Shown piece after piece: positions 6,615-14,389 of a stretch of 64,000 nucleotides of DNA. The translations under genes and the position numbers were made by a program. The notes below the pieces were generated by a model, which saw only the letters and a program-made list of their open reading frames with translations, ran no database searches and was not told where the DNA came from. Source of the DNA: Sphaerisporangium rufum (lineage in GTDB: Bacteria > Actinomycetota > Actinomycetes > Streptosporangiales > Streptosporangiaceae); the NCBI RefSeq assembly GCF_016863395.1, contig NZ_BOOU01000081.1:1-64000 (forward strand), written 5' to 3'. Each line of letters opens with the position of its first letter. The first letter of the stretch is position 1.

Positions 6615-9251
6615 TCAGGTGGTGGCGGGGCGCAGCACCGGGGCCGGTTCGGCGTCCGGGCCGGCGCCGGTGGCGACGGCCCGCACTCCAGCCGACAGCA
6701 CCAGCGGCACTGCCAGCGCCAGAGCCATGGACAGCACCGCCGCTCCCGAGTCGTTGACCAGCATGCCGGTCACCCCGCTCACCAGCGCGCCGATCAGCCC
6801 GGCCCGCAGCATCGGCGCCCGCTCGAAGGCGACCGGCAGCACCCCGGCGCTCGCCGCCCCCGGTCGCAGCACCGCGAAGACCAGGAAGGCGAACGCGGCG
6901 ATCACCACCGGCATGAGGTTCGGCGACAGCAGCGTGCTCAGCATGGCGCCCAGCTTGCGCCAGATCACCGGCAGGAAGGTGCCGTCGGCGACCTGGCCGG
7001 CGAACCGGCCGAGGTGCGTCTGCGAGCCGGCCGGCCGCAGGTGGTCCAGGTAGGCGATGGCCATCACCAGCACCCCGCCGGCCACGCAGAACGCCCCGAG
7101 CTTGACCACCGACACCCGGCGGCCGGCCACCAGCAGCGCGGTCACCGCGATGCCCGGCACGAACGCGATCACGCCGCCGAAGTCGCTGCCCACGCCCGGC
7201 CAGCCGTCCAGCAGCATCGCGAACCCGCCGAGCCCGGCGACCAGCGCGACCGCCGCGCGGCGCCGGCCGGCGCGCACCAGGCCGTCGGCCAGCGTGGTGG
7301 TGACCAGCAGCACCGCGGTGGCCAGCAGCGCGAACGGGATGTTGCCCAGGCCGTAGTAGCGGGCGCCGACCACGCCGGTGTACCCCATGACGCTGTTCAT
7401 CTGCAGCGAGGTGCCGGTCAGCAGGTCGGCCAGCAGCACGCCGGCGGTCACCGCGGCCACCAGCGCCGGCGGGCCGAGCACCCCGGCCGCCGGCCGGCCG
7501 CGCAGCCGGGCCCACAGGGCCGGCACGCCGAGCGCGAGCGCGGTCAGCGCGGCCGCCAGCGCGACGATCTCGGCGGCCAGCGCCACCTCCGGCACCGCGG
7601 CGCGGTGCCAGGGCGTCAGGTTGACCAGGTAGGTGGAGACCGGGATCGAGGCCAGTGCCAGGGCGGCCACCCGGATGGCGGGCAGCCCGCGGCGGCGGCG
7701 CAGCAGCAGGAACGCCGCCGCGTAGAACAGCACCTGCAGCACCGCCAGCGCGGTGAAGAACGGCCCGCCCACCCCGCGGATCGCCTGCCCGGCGACGTCG
7801 GCGTGCCGCAGCGCGGTCACCCGCTCGGCGGGCGCGGCGGTGGCGGTGGCCCGCCACGGCGAGCCGACCACCGTCGGCGGCACCGCGACGCCGGCCGCCT
7901 GCAGCACGGTGGCGGTGATGTCGGGCAGGATGACCATGTCGTCACGCCGGGTGGACATGCCGCCGAGCAGCTGCCCGGCGGTGCCGGACGCCCGCCACAT
8001 CGCCGCGCGCAGGTGCGGCTCGGAGCCGTGGTCGGCCAGCCCGGCCACCAGCACCGCGGTGTCCGGCGGCAGCTTGGCCAGCACCGCGCCGACCGCGGCG
8101 TCGGCGGCCCGCGCCGCCGCGGCCCGGGCGGCGGGCGGCAGCCGCTCGGGCACCTCGGCCAGCAGCTCGTCCTGGATGTAGGGGCGGACCAGGTCGTCGA
8201 CGTCCACGGCCAGCACCCGGCACGCCGACCAGTCGGTGAACGCGGCCGCCGACGGCGCGTAGCGGTCCACCCGGCCGCCGCGGTCGGCCAGCGCCAGCGC
8301 GGCGCCCGGTCCGGCGGCCGCGGTGCACTCGCCGGCCGCGTGCACGGCCTCGCCGAGCGAGCCGGCGCCGTCGGCGTCGCGCACCTCCCACAGCCACTGG
8401 AAGTCGGGGATCCGCCCGCCGGCGCCCTGTCGTTCCGGCGCCGGCGGCGGGCCGCAGCGGGCGCCCACCGAGGAGCGCACCCCGGCCGACACGGTCAGCC
8501 AGCCGTCGTAGGGGCAGGTGGTGCGGCCGACCGCGCGCACCGACAGCGAGCCGATCGCGCTCTGCCCGGCCAGCCGCCACAGGGTAGGCGTCGAGGCGGC
8601 GTCCACGTCGGCCCAGGCCAGGCCGGGGACGCCGATCAGCGCCACTCGCCCAGCGGCCGCACCCGGCGCGGCGGCGGACGCTGCGGCGGTGACGGATGCG
8701 GAGTCGACCGATGGGGCCTCGACGATCGCGGCGCCGACCGGCGCGGTGCCGGTCGATGCGGTGCCGGTCGATGCGGTGCCGGTCGATGGGGTGCCGGCCA
8801 GCGCGACGCCGGTCGATGCGGTGCTGGTCGCCGCGGTGCCGGTCGCCGCGGTGCCGGCCGTCGCGGCGGTGGCGGGGAGCGCCCCCAGCGTGATCACGGC
8901 CAGCGCGGTCAGCGCGACCAGGACGGCCGGCCGTATCGATCCGGCACCCCGCACCCATCCGGCACCTGGAGCCCATCCGACACCGGGTACCGGTTCGGTA
9001 CCCGGCAACGGTCCGGTACCCGGCAACGGTCCGGTACCCGGCGCCGACCTGACGCCCGGCGCCGACCTGACGCCCGGCACCGGCCTGGCGCCGCAGGCGG
9101 ACCCGGGCGGTCCGCCCTGGTCAGGCCGGGCGGGTCTGGCCGGCGCGGCCGGGCCTGCCGTCTGGGCCGATCTGGCCGGCCTGGCCGATCTGGCCGGCCT
9201 GGCCAACGCGCCGAGCGCCCGTCGCACCGGTGTCCTCCCCGTTCTGATCAT
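6615..9251 (-). CDS. Polytopic membrane protein with an extracytoplasmic alkaline-phosphatase-superfamily domain
   Basis: 878 residues. Order: about 100 low-complexity residues built on a PGTGPL-like hexapeptide repeat, one hydrophobic segment (VALTALAVITLGALPATA), a Ser/Thr/Ala/Gly linker of five-residue repeats, then an AlkP-like domain from about 200 to 490, then about ten membrane spans to the C terminus. The candidate nucleophile region is TTCPYDGWLT, and LADHGSEPH and DITATVL resemble metal-binding segments of the superfamily. I recognise this as an actinobacterial hypothetical family; the substrate is unknown, and a cell-envelope phosphodi- or phosphomonoester is the reasonable guess. 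The ATG at 9251 lacks a good ribosome site; a start at 9329 is possible. It is downstream of the GHL10-type gene on the same strand. Confidence 0.65.
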   Translation of the reverse strand: MIRTGRTPVRRALGALARPARSARPARSAQTAGPAAPARPARPDQGGPPGSACGARPVPGVRSAPGVRSAPGTGPLPGTGPLPGTEPVPGVGWAPGAGWVRGAGSIRPAVLVALTALAVITLGALPATAATAGTAATGTAATSTASTGVALAGTPSTGTASTGTASTGTAPVGAAIVEAPSVDSASVTAAASAAAPGAAAGRVALIGVPGLAWADVDAASTPTLWRLAGQSAIGSLSVRAVGRTTCPYDGWLTVSAGVRSSVGARCGPPPAPERQGAGGRIPDFQWLWEVRDADGAGSLGEAVHAAGECTAAAGPGAALALADRGGRVDRYAPSAAAFTDWSACRVLAVDVDDLVRPYIQDELLAEVPERLPPAARAAAARAADAAVGAVLAKLPPDTAVLVAGLADHGSEPHLRAAMWRASGTAGQLLGGMSTRRDDMVILPDITATVLQAAGVAVPPTVVGSPWRATATAAPAERVTALRHADVAGQAIRGVGGPFFTALAVLQVLFYAAAFLLLRRRRGLPAIRVAALALASIPVSTYLVNLTPWHRAAVPEVALAAEIVALAAALTALALGVPALWARLRGRPAAGVLGPPALVAAVTAGVLLADLLTGTSLQMNSVMGYTGVVGARYYGLGNIPFALLATAVLLVTTTLADGLVRAGRRRAAVALVAGLGGFAMLLDGWPGVGSDFGGVIAFVPGIAVTALLVAGRRVSVVKLGAFCVAGGVLVMAIAYLDHLRPAGSQTHLGRFAGQVADGTFLPVIWRKLGAMLSTLLSPNLMPVVIAAFAFLVFAVLRPGAASAGVLPVAFERAPMLRAGLIGALVSGVTGMLVNDSGAAVLSMALALAVPLVLSAGVRAVATGAGPDAEPAPVLRPATT
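8746..8865. repeat. Eight 15-bp tandem units inside the AlkP-like gene
   Basis: Eight consecutive units of the form GTGCCGGTCGATGCG; the first three are nearly identical, the rest diverged. The phase of 15 keeps the reading frame and encodes five-residue Ser/Thr/Gly/Ala repeats in the extracytoplasmic linker. Confidence 0.85.
8985..9092. repeat. Six 18-bp tandem units in the N-terminal part of the AlkP-like gene
   Basis: Units such as CGGCAACGGTCCGGTACC (9003-9020, exactly repeated at 9021-9038) and CGGCGCCGACCTGACGCC (9039-9056, repeated at 9057-9074). The length of 18 preserves frame and encodes Pro-Gly-Thr hexapeptides before the first membrane segment. Confidence 0.85.
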
Positions 9252-9560
9252 TTCGGCCGGACGCGCACCGCCCGGTTCCGGCCCGGTGCCCGCCGGCCCG
9301 CGGGCGCCGCCCGCCGGGCGCCGGCGCACCGATCCCTTGTCGCCGCCCGCCGGGCACCGTCCCGCAGGCCGCCTTGCGGTGGCCGGGGCCTCCGCTGGTG
9401 GCGCGGGAGACGCGGGAAGGTGCCACCCACCGGCGGCGGACCGTTGGCACGGTACGGGAAACCGGCCCTCCGGGTCCAGCGAACCGGCGGAAGCCGCGCC
9501 TGGGGGTGGCGGACCGCCCCCGCGCGCGATTCCCGAGGGCAGGGGCGATGGGGTTTCCGG
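9252..9560. other. 309-bp intergenic stretch between the GHL10-type and AlkP-like genes
   Basis: Both flanking genes are on the minus strand. The only structure seen is an 8-bp stem at 9502-9509/9514-9521 (one G-T pair, loop CGGA) that could end the upstream gene. No credible small gene or promoter was recognised; the first 78 bases would become coding if the AlkP-like protein starts at 9329. Confidence 0.4.
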
Positions 9561-11168
9561 TCAGGGCAGCGCGGCGGTGGCGGGGGAGCTCTCGTTGCCC
9601 AGCCGGTCCAGCGCGGTCACCAGGTAGGTGCCGCCGCCGGTGGCCGCGAACGACTGCTCGGCCCCGCCGGTGCCGGGCACCACGGCCAGCAGGTTGCGCG
9701 CGTCGGCGGTGGCGCAGTCGCCCGGGGTCGCGCCGGCCACCCGGTAGACGGCGTACGCGCGGGCGCCGGGGGAGGCGTTCCACAGCAGCCGGGCGGCCGT
9801 CACCCGCAGCCCGGCGGGCGTCGCGGGCGCCGCGCCGCCACGGTCCTTCATCAGCGGCGGTAGCGCCGGGTGGGCGTAGTGGTCGGCGGCGATGCGGTCC
9901 AGCACCTTGAGCGGGTTCCTGGCCAGCTGGGCGGCGCTGAAGTAGACGTCCCCCTTGACCTCGGGGTGCTTGCGGTTGAGGGTGAGGTGCGCGGGCAACT
10001 CACCGGCCTTGGTCCAGGCGGCGTCGTCGCGGGTGCCCACCCGGTAGAGGGCCTGGCCGATGTAGAGGTGCACGTTGGTGCCCTTTACCTGCTCGGCCCA
10101 CCAGGGCACCAGCTTGGCGTAGTCGGCGGCGGCGAACCCGCGCGGCCAGTACAGCTGCGGCATGACGTAGTCGACCGAGCCCGCCTTGATCCAGGCGCGG
10201 GCGTCGGAGTAGATGGCGTCATAGGCCGACAGGCCCTTGGTGTCGGAGCCGGTCGGGTCCTCGGCCTTGTTGCGCCAGATGCCGAACGGGCTGATGCCGA
10301 ACTTCACGTGCGGCTTGGCGGCGTGCACCGCCGCGCCGACCTGCTCGACGAGCTTGTCGACGTTGGCCCGCCGCCACTTCGCCAGGGACGACCCCTTGCC
10401 GTACTTTGTAAAGGCGGCGGCGTCGCCGAACTTCGCCCCGGCCACCGGGTAGGGGTAGAAGTAGTCGTCGAAGTGCACGCCGTCGACGTCGTAGCGGCGT
10501 ACCACGTCATCGACGATCTTGGTGGTGTAGTCGCGCACCTCCGGCAGCCCGGGGTTGTAGTACAGCTTGCCGGCGTACCGGACGGTCCAGGCGGCGTGCG
10601 CGCGTGCCGGGTGGCTCGCCGGCAGCTTGCCGGTGTCGGCGGTCTCGGCCGCCCGGTAGGGGTTGAACCAGGCATGGAACTCCATGCCCCGCTTGTGCGC
10701 CTCGGCGATGAGGAAGGGCAGCGGCTCCCAGCCCGGGTCCTTGCCGGCGGTGCCGGTCAGCCACTGCGACCACGGCTCGTACGGCGACCGGTAGAACGCG
10801 TCGGAGGCCGGGCGCACCTGGACGAAGACGGCGTTGAAGTTGCGGCGGGCCGCCTCGTCGAGGATGCGCACGTACTCGGCCTGCTGCCGGGCCGGGCTCA
10901 GCCCGGTGCGGGACGGCCAGTCCACGTTGTGCACGGTCGCCAGCCAGACGCCGCGCAGCTGCCGCTTGGCGGGGTTCGTGCTGGTCGTGCAGGCCTCGGC
11001 GGCACCCCGGCGGCTCTTGCCGGCCGGCGCGGCGGACTTGGTCTTCTCCGCGGCCGCCTTGGGCTTTCCCTTCGGCGGCAGTGTGCTGGGACCGAAGAGA
11101 TAGGCGACGCCGGTGGTGAGCGCCGCGATGGTGGTGGCGGCGAGCAGCGGCCGATGTCCGTTTCGCAT
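9561..11168 (-). CDS. Secreted glycoside-hydrolase-like 10 (GHL10, PF02638 type) protein
   Basis: 535 residues. A short hydrophobic N terminus (ATTIAALTTGVAYLF) is a signal peptide or anchor, then a basic Ala/Lys linker. The GHL10 barrel starts near residue 72 with RGVWLATVHNVDWPS and includes FNAVFVQVRP, GMEFHAWFNPYR, YNPGLPEVRDY, VDGVHFDDYFYPYP (candidate acidic site) and DYVMPQLYWPRG, ending near 390. The last 90 residues form an Fn3-like beta domain. Family members degrade cell-surface or environmental glycans; the substrate here is unknown. It starts at ATG 11166-11168. It may be co-transcribed with the AlkP-like gene, but the 309-base gap makes that uncertain. Confidence 0.82.
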   Translation of the reverse strand: MRNGHRPLLAATTIAALTTGVAYLFGPSTLPPKGKPKAAAEKTKSAAPAGKSRRGAAEACTTSTNPAKRQLRGVWLATVHNVDWPSRTGLSPARQQAEYVRILDEAARRNFNAVFVQVRPASDAFYRSPYEPWSQWLTGTAGKDPGWEPLPFLIAEAHKRGMEFHAWFNPYRAAETADTGKLPASHPARAHAAWTVRYAGKLYYNPGLPEVRDYTTKIVDDVVRRYDVDGVHFDDYFYPYPVAGAKFGDAAAFTKYGKGSSLAKWRRANVDKLVEQVGAAVHAAKPHVKFGISPFGIWRNKAEDPTGSDTKGLSAYDAIYSDARAWIKAGSVDYVMPQLYWPRGFAAADYAKLVPWWAEQVKGTNVHLYIGQALYRVGTRDDAAWTKAGELPAHLTLNRKHPEVKGDVYFSAAQLARNPLKVLDRIAADHYAHPALPPLMKDRGGAAPATPAGLRVTAARLLWNASPGARAYAVYRVAGATPGDCATADARNLLAVVPGTGGAEQSFAATGGGTYLVTALDRLGNESSPATAALP

Positions 11169-11428
11169 GGGACATCAGTCTGGCATCGGTCGCGGGATGG
11201 TAAAGCCGGATGAAGGAAACCGCCCGCGCCGCGGCTGTGACGTTTCCGCACTTCCGGGGCTGGTGTGACAACGGCCCGCCCGCCGCCGCCACCGGTGGCG
11301 GTGCCCTTCGACCAGCCCTTCGGGCGGTCCGGCCCCGGCCGTGTCGCGCCCGTCCCGGCGCCGCGGTGAGAAAGGCCTTACCCGGTCACCGGGCCAGGGC
11401 CTGACTCCCGCGGCGGGCCGCCGGCCGC

Positions 11429-12544
11429 TCAGGTCGCCTTCGGGGCGTCCCGATGCTCGCCGCGGAACACCGCTTCGACGAGGGCGTTCAACGCCTTCGG
11501 GAACATCTCGGCGGGGTCGTTCGGGGCGTCGCCGGTGGTCAGTCCGGCCGTCATGGTCTTGGCGCCGTCGGGGCTGCTGTACATCAGCGCCCCGTAACCG
11601 CCGGGGGCACCGCCGTTGTGGTGGTAGATGGTGCCGTGGTCCGGGCCGAGGTCCTGCACGAAGATTCCGAGGCCGTAGCCGATCGGGCCGTGGGGTTCGC
11701 GCATCTCGGCCAGCAGCGGGTCCGGCAGCAACCTGCCGCCGTTGAGCGCGGCGAAGAAGGTGTGCAGGTCCTTGGTGGTCGAGATCGTGCCACCGGCCCC
11801 GGGCAGCAGGGAGAGGTTCTGCCGGGAGACGTCGGCCACCTTCCACTCGCCGGCGTCCTGGTAGCGGTAGTAGCCGTGGGCGTGCGGCTCGGGCAGGTCC
11901 GTCACCTCGCCGGCCAGCACGGTGTCGCCGAGCCCGAGCGGCCGCAGGATCCGCTCGTCCATCTGCTCACCGTAAGAGCGGTCGGTGACCTGCTCGATCA
12001 GCAGGGCGGCCAGCGTGTAGTTGGTGTTGGAGTAGCTCCAGCCGGTGCCGGGCTCGAACCGCGCCGGCTTGGACAGCGCCAGCCGGACCAGCTCCAGCGG
12101 TCGGTAGGTGGCCAGGCGGGTGTCCACCCATTCCTTGCCCGCGGCCGGGACTCCGGGGGCGAACGTTCCGTCGTCGTAGTACTCGCCGGTGTAGTTGAAC
12201 AGCCCGCTGGTGTGCCGCAACAGCATCCGCGTGGTGATCCGCCGGTCCAGCCCCAGGCCGGGCAGATGGTCGGCCACCGGCGCGTCCAGCCCGATCTTGT
12301 CTTCGGCCACCAGTTGCAGCACCCCGGTGGCGGTGAACGTCTTGGCGACGCTGCCCGCCCAGAACCGGCCGTCGGTCGGCGGCGGGGTGGTCTCGCCCAG
12401 CTTGCGCACGCCGGCGCTGCCCACCCATTCGCCCTGGTCGTCGTGGACGCGCATCTGTATTCCGGCGAAGCCGGCGGCGACGAAGGCCTCGATGGCCTCG
12501 TGGAGTTCCGGGCGATCCTGCCCGGTGGTCGTCTGGTCGGACAT
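11429..12544 (-). CDS. Serine hydrolase of the class C beta-lactamase/DD-peptidase family
   Basis: 371 residues. The three active-site motifs are all present: S65-VA-K68, Y171-S-N173, and H309-N-G311 in place of KTG. This is the beta-lactamase superfamily (esterase, D-amino acid peptidase or penicillin-binding-like activity). No signal peptide is visible, since the protein starts MSDQTTTGQDRPELHEAIEAF, so it is likely cytoplasmic and probably not a true beta-lactamase. It lies 11 bases downstream of the DUF4097 gene on the same strand and is probably in its operon, hence perhaps under the same divergent regulator. Confidence 0.85.
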   Translation of the reverse strand: MSDQTTTGQDRPELHEAIEAFVAAGFAGIQMRVHDDQGEWVGSAGVRKLGETTPPPTDGRFWAGSVAKTFTATGVLQLVAEDKIGLDAPVADHLPGLGLDRRITTRMLLRHTSGLFNYTGEYYDDGTFAPGVPAAGKEWVDTRLATYRPLELVRLALSKPARFEPGTGWSYSNTNYTLAALLIEQVTDRSYGEQMDERILRPLGLGDTVLAGEVTDLPEPHAHGYYRYQDAGEWKVADVSRQNLSLLPGAGGTISTTKDLHTFFAALNGGRLLPDPLLAEMREPHGPIGYGLGIFVQDLGPDHGTIYHHNGGAPGGYGALMYSSPDGAKTMTAGLTTGDAPNDPAEMFPKALNALVEAVFRGEHRDAPKAT

Positions 12545-12555
12545 GGTGAGGCCCC

Positions 12556-13256
12556 TTACCGGCTGCCGGCGGTGATGTCGCCGTGCATCGTGGTCGCGTG
12601 GATGTTCAGGCCGGCGTCCGCGCCGCCGGTGTTCTTGAGCGTGTTGCGGATGCGGCCGTGGGTGGTACCGGCGTCCAGGGTCGCCGACGCCTCCCGGGCC
12701 GCGCCGACGGTGATGTCACCGTGCTCGGTGCGCAGCGTGACGGTGCCGGTGACGGCCTCATCGATGCGCAGGTCGCCCTTCCGGGTGCTGATCCGCGCGG
12801 GTCCGTCCAGACGGCCGACCGAGATGTCACCGGCCTGCAGGGTCAGCCGGGCGCTCGCGGCCTCGTCGAGCTTGATCGAGCCATGGGCGCACTCGAAGGC
12901 GACGTCGCCCAGCCGCCCGACGCCCCGGAACTCCGCGGCGGCCGCCTTCCCGTCGACCCGGGAGCCGGCCGGCAGCCGCACCGTCACCTCGACGGAGCCG
13001 GTGGCGCCCAGCATCCGGTTGGCGACCTCCTTGGCGACCACCCGCAGGACGCCGTCGGTGTGGTCGACCTCGATGCGCTCCGCCGCGGTCACGTCGCGGC
13101 TCTTGGCGGGGTCGGCCGGCCGGACCTCGACGGTGGTGTCGGCCCGATCGGCGGCGATGAGACGGATGTGGCCGGCGGGGATGTCGAGGACGGCCGAGAC
13201 GGGGGCGGGGTGTCGAACGTGTGCGTGGCGAGCTTTTCGATCGCGCTGTTTCTCAT
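12556..13256 (-). pseudogene. DUF4097 family beta-strand repeat protein, frameshifted near its N terminus
   Basis: From 13092 downwards an open frame encodes 178 residues of the DUF4097 beta-helix-like repeat (repeats of xGDIxVxxxxG). The true start is the leaderless ATG at 13256, which encodes MRNSAIEKLATHTFDTP before the frame is lost in the G-run at 13207-13210. Adding one G there restores TPAPVSAVLDIPAGHIRL... AADRADTTVEVRPADP, exactly the usual N terminus of the family (TPxPISxxxDxxxGxVRI). So one base is missing either in the cell or in the assembly. The function of DUF4097 proteins is unknown; they commonly sit next to MarR-type regulators, as here. Confidence 0.82.
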
Positions 13257-13262
13257 GCCGGA

Positions 13263-13416
13263 AACGCTACGTTGCCTTCACGAATACAGCAAGCCGCTTG
13301 TTGCGTGAAACACATATAAATGCAGCTAGACAAGCTAAGATCATTGCAATAGAGCTAGAAGCAACGCAACAACCAGTGAAGGCTCGTTGCAACAAGGTGG
13401 AAATGAACGCTACGCT
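13263..13416. promoter_or_regulatory. Divergent control region: two promoters and candidate operators
   Basis: Unusually AT-rich for this genome. Minus-strand promoter: TTGCTG (13287-13292), 17 bases, TAGCGT (13264-13269), 7 bases, then the DUF4097 ATG. Plus-strand promoter: TTGCAA (13387-13392), 18 bases, TACGCT (13411-13416). TTGTTGCGT (13298-13306) and its exact reverse complement ACGCAACAA (13364-13372) flank the middle, and the palindrome GTTGCAAC (13386-13393) overlaps the plus -35. AACGCTACG occurs directly repeated at 13263 and 13406. These TTGYWRC copies are the likely binding sites of the adjacent regulator. Confidence 0.6.
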
Positions 13417-13448
13417 GGCACTGACCGCCGATCACCGAGGAGGCCGCG

Positions 13449-14183
13449 ATGCCGGGAGGCAGGCTGACCCAGCAGGAACGCCAGCAGATCACCCTGGGCC
13501 TGGCCGACGGCCTGGCCTACGCGGAGATCGCCCGGCGCCTCGACCGCCCGACCTCGACCGTCACCCGGGAGGTCATGCGCAATGGCGGTCCGACGGCCTA
13601 CCGGGCCGACCTGGCCCACCACGCCACCGAACGCCGCGCCCGCCGCGGCAGAAAGGCCACCCCCCGGGGCGCCGGCGCACCCTCGCAGGACCACGGGCGT
13701 GACGCCGAGGCCGTGCGCGAGTACGAGGAGACGTTCGCCACCGTCTTCATGCAGTCGGGCCTGCCCAGGATGACGGCCCGGACGCTGGCCGGCCTCTACA
13801 CCACCGACGCCGGTAGCCTCACCGCCGCCGAACTCGCCGCGCGCCTGCAGGTCAGCCCGGCGTCCGTCTCCAAGGCGATCGCGTTCCTCGAAGGTCAGGG
13901 GCTGGTCCGCCGCGAACGCGACGAACGACGTCGCGAACGCTACGTCGTCGACGACGACGTCCTGTACCAGTCCACGATGGCCAGCGCCCGCGCCACCGCC
14001 CATCTCGGCGAGATAGCCCGGCAGGGCGTGAGCGTTCTCGGCCCCGGCACCCCGGCCGCCGCCCGCCTGGAGAACATCGCGCGCTTCGTCGACTTCGTCT
14101 CCGAGAGCATCGCCCGCGCCGCGGACCAGGCCCGCGAGGTCCTCCACGCGAAACCGGACACCACGTCAGGCGGCGCCGGCTGA
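13449..14183 (+). CDS. MarR-type transcriptional regulator with an N-terminal IS30-like helix-turn-helix (HTH_38)
   Basis: 244 residues. Residues 5-47 (LTQQERQQITLGLADG, EIARRLDRPTSTVTREV) match the HTH_38 domain found at the N terminus of IS30-family transposases. Residues about 105-165 form a MarR/GbsR-like winged helix (LTAAELAARLQVSPASVSKAIAFLEGQGLVRRERD). No DDE catalytic domain follows, so this is not a transposase. A GAGGAGG site lies 5 bases before the ATG. It is divergent from the DUF4097 gene and probably represses or activates both through the TTG-rich repeats between them. Confidence 0.82.
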   Translation: MPGGRLTQQERQQITLGLADGLAYAEIARRLDRPTSTVTREVMRNGGPTAYRADLAHHATERRARRGRKATPRGAGAPSQDHGRDAEAVREYEETFATVFMQSGLPRMTARTLAGLYTTDAGSLTAAELAARLQVSPASVSKAIAFLEGQGLVRRERDERRRERYVVDDDVLYQSTMASARATAHLGEIARQGVSVLGPGTPAAARLENIARFVDFVSESIARAADQAREVLHAKPDTTSGGAG

Positions 14184-14246
14184 CCGGCGGCCTGATCGGG
14201 TGGGACCGCCGCCGGAGCCGCCGGACGCTGCGAACGCACAGTTCCC

Positions 14247-14312
14247 ATGGCCGGTCCGGCGATGGACGCCGTGGCCTCGCGGTGCCGATGGCCGGTCCGG
14301 CGACGGACGCCG
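14247..14312. repeat. 25-bp direct repeat in the convergent gap
   Basis: ATGGCCGGTCCGGCG-A-TGGACGCCG-type units at 14247-14271 and 14288-14312 differ at one base and are 41 bases apart. A GGACGCC/GGCGTCC hairpin follows the second copy and may help terminate the two convergent genes. Confidence 0.6.
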
Positions 14313-14389
14313 GGCGGGAGGCGTCCATCGCCCGGCGACCATCCGGCCGGCCGGCCATCGGCCGGCCCGCGAAGCCCTGGCGGGCCGGG

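Noticed and set aside
8746-9092. Possible CRISPR-like array
   Set aside because: Units of 15 and 18 bp are contiguous with no spacers and keep a reading frame, so they are coding minisatellites.
6534-9863. An 1109-codon plus-strand frame
   Set aside because: Shadow of the AlkP-like membrane gene; the apparent repeats in it are the antisense of that gene's in-frame repeats.
12583-13308. A 241-codon plus-strand gene opposite DUF4097
   Set aside because: It spans the frameshift only because it is on the other strand; the sequence is Gly/Arg/Val shadow without a domain.
13449-13600. IS30 transposase fragment
   Set aside because: The helix-turn-helix matches, but it continues in frame into a complete MarR-type domain with a good ribosome site; there are no inverted repeats or DDE remnants.
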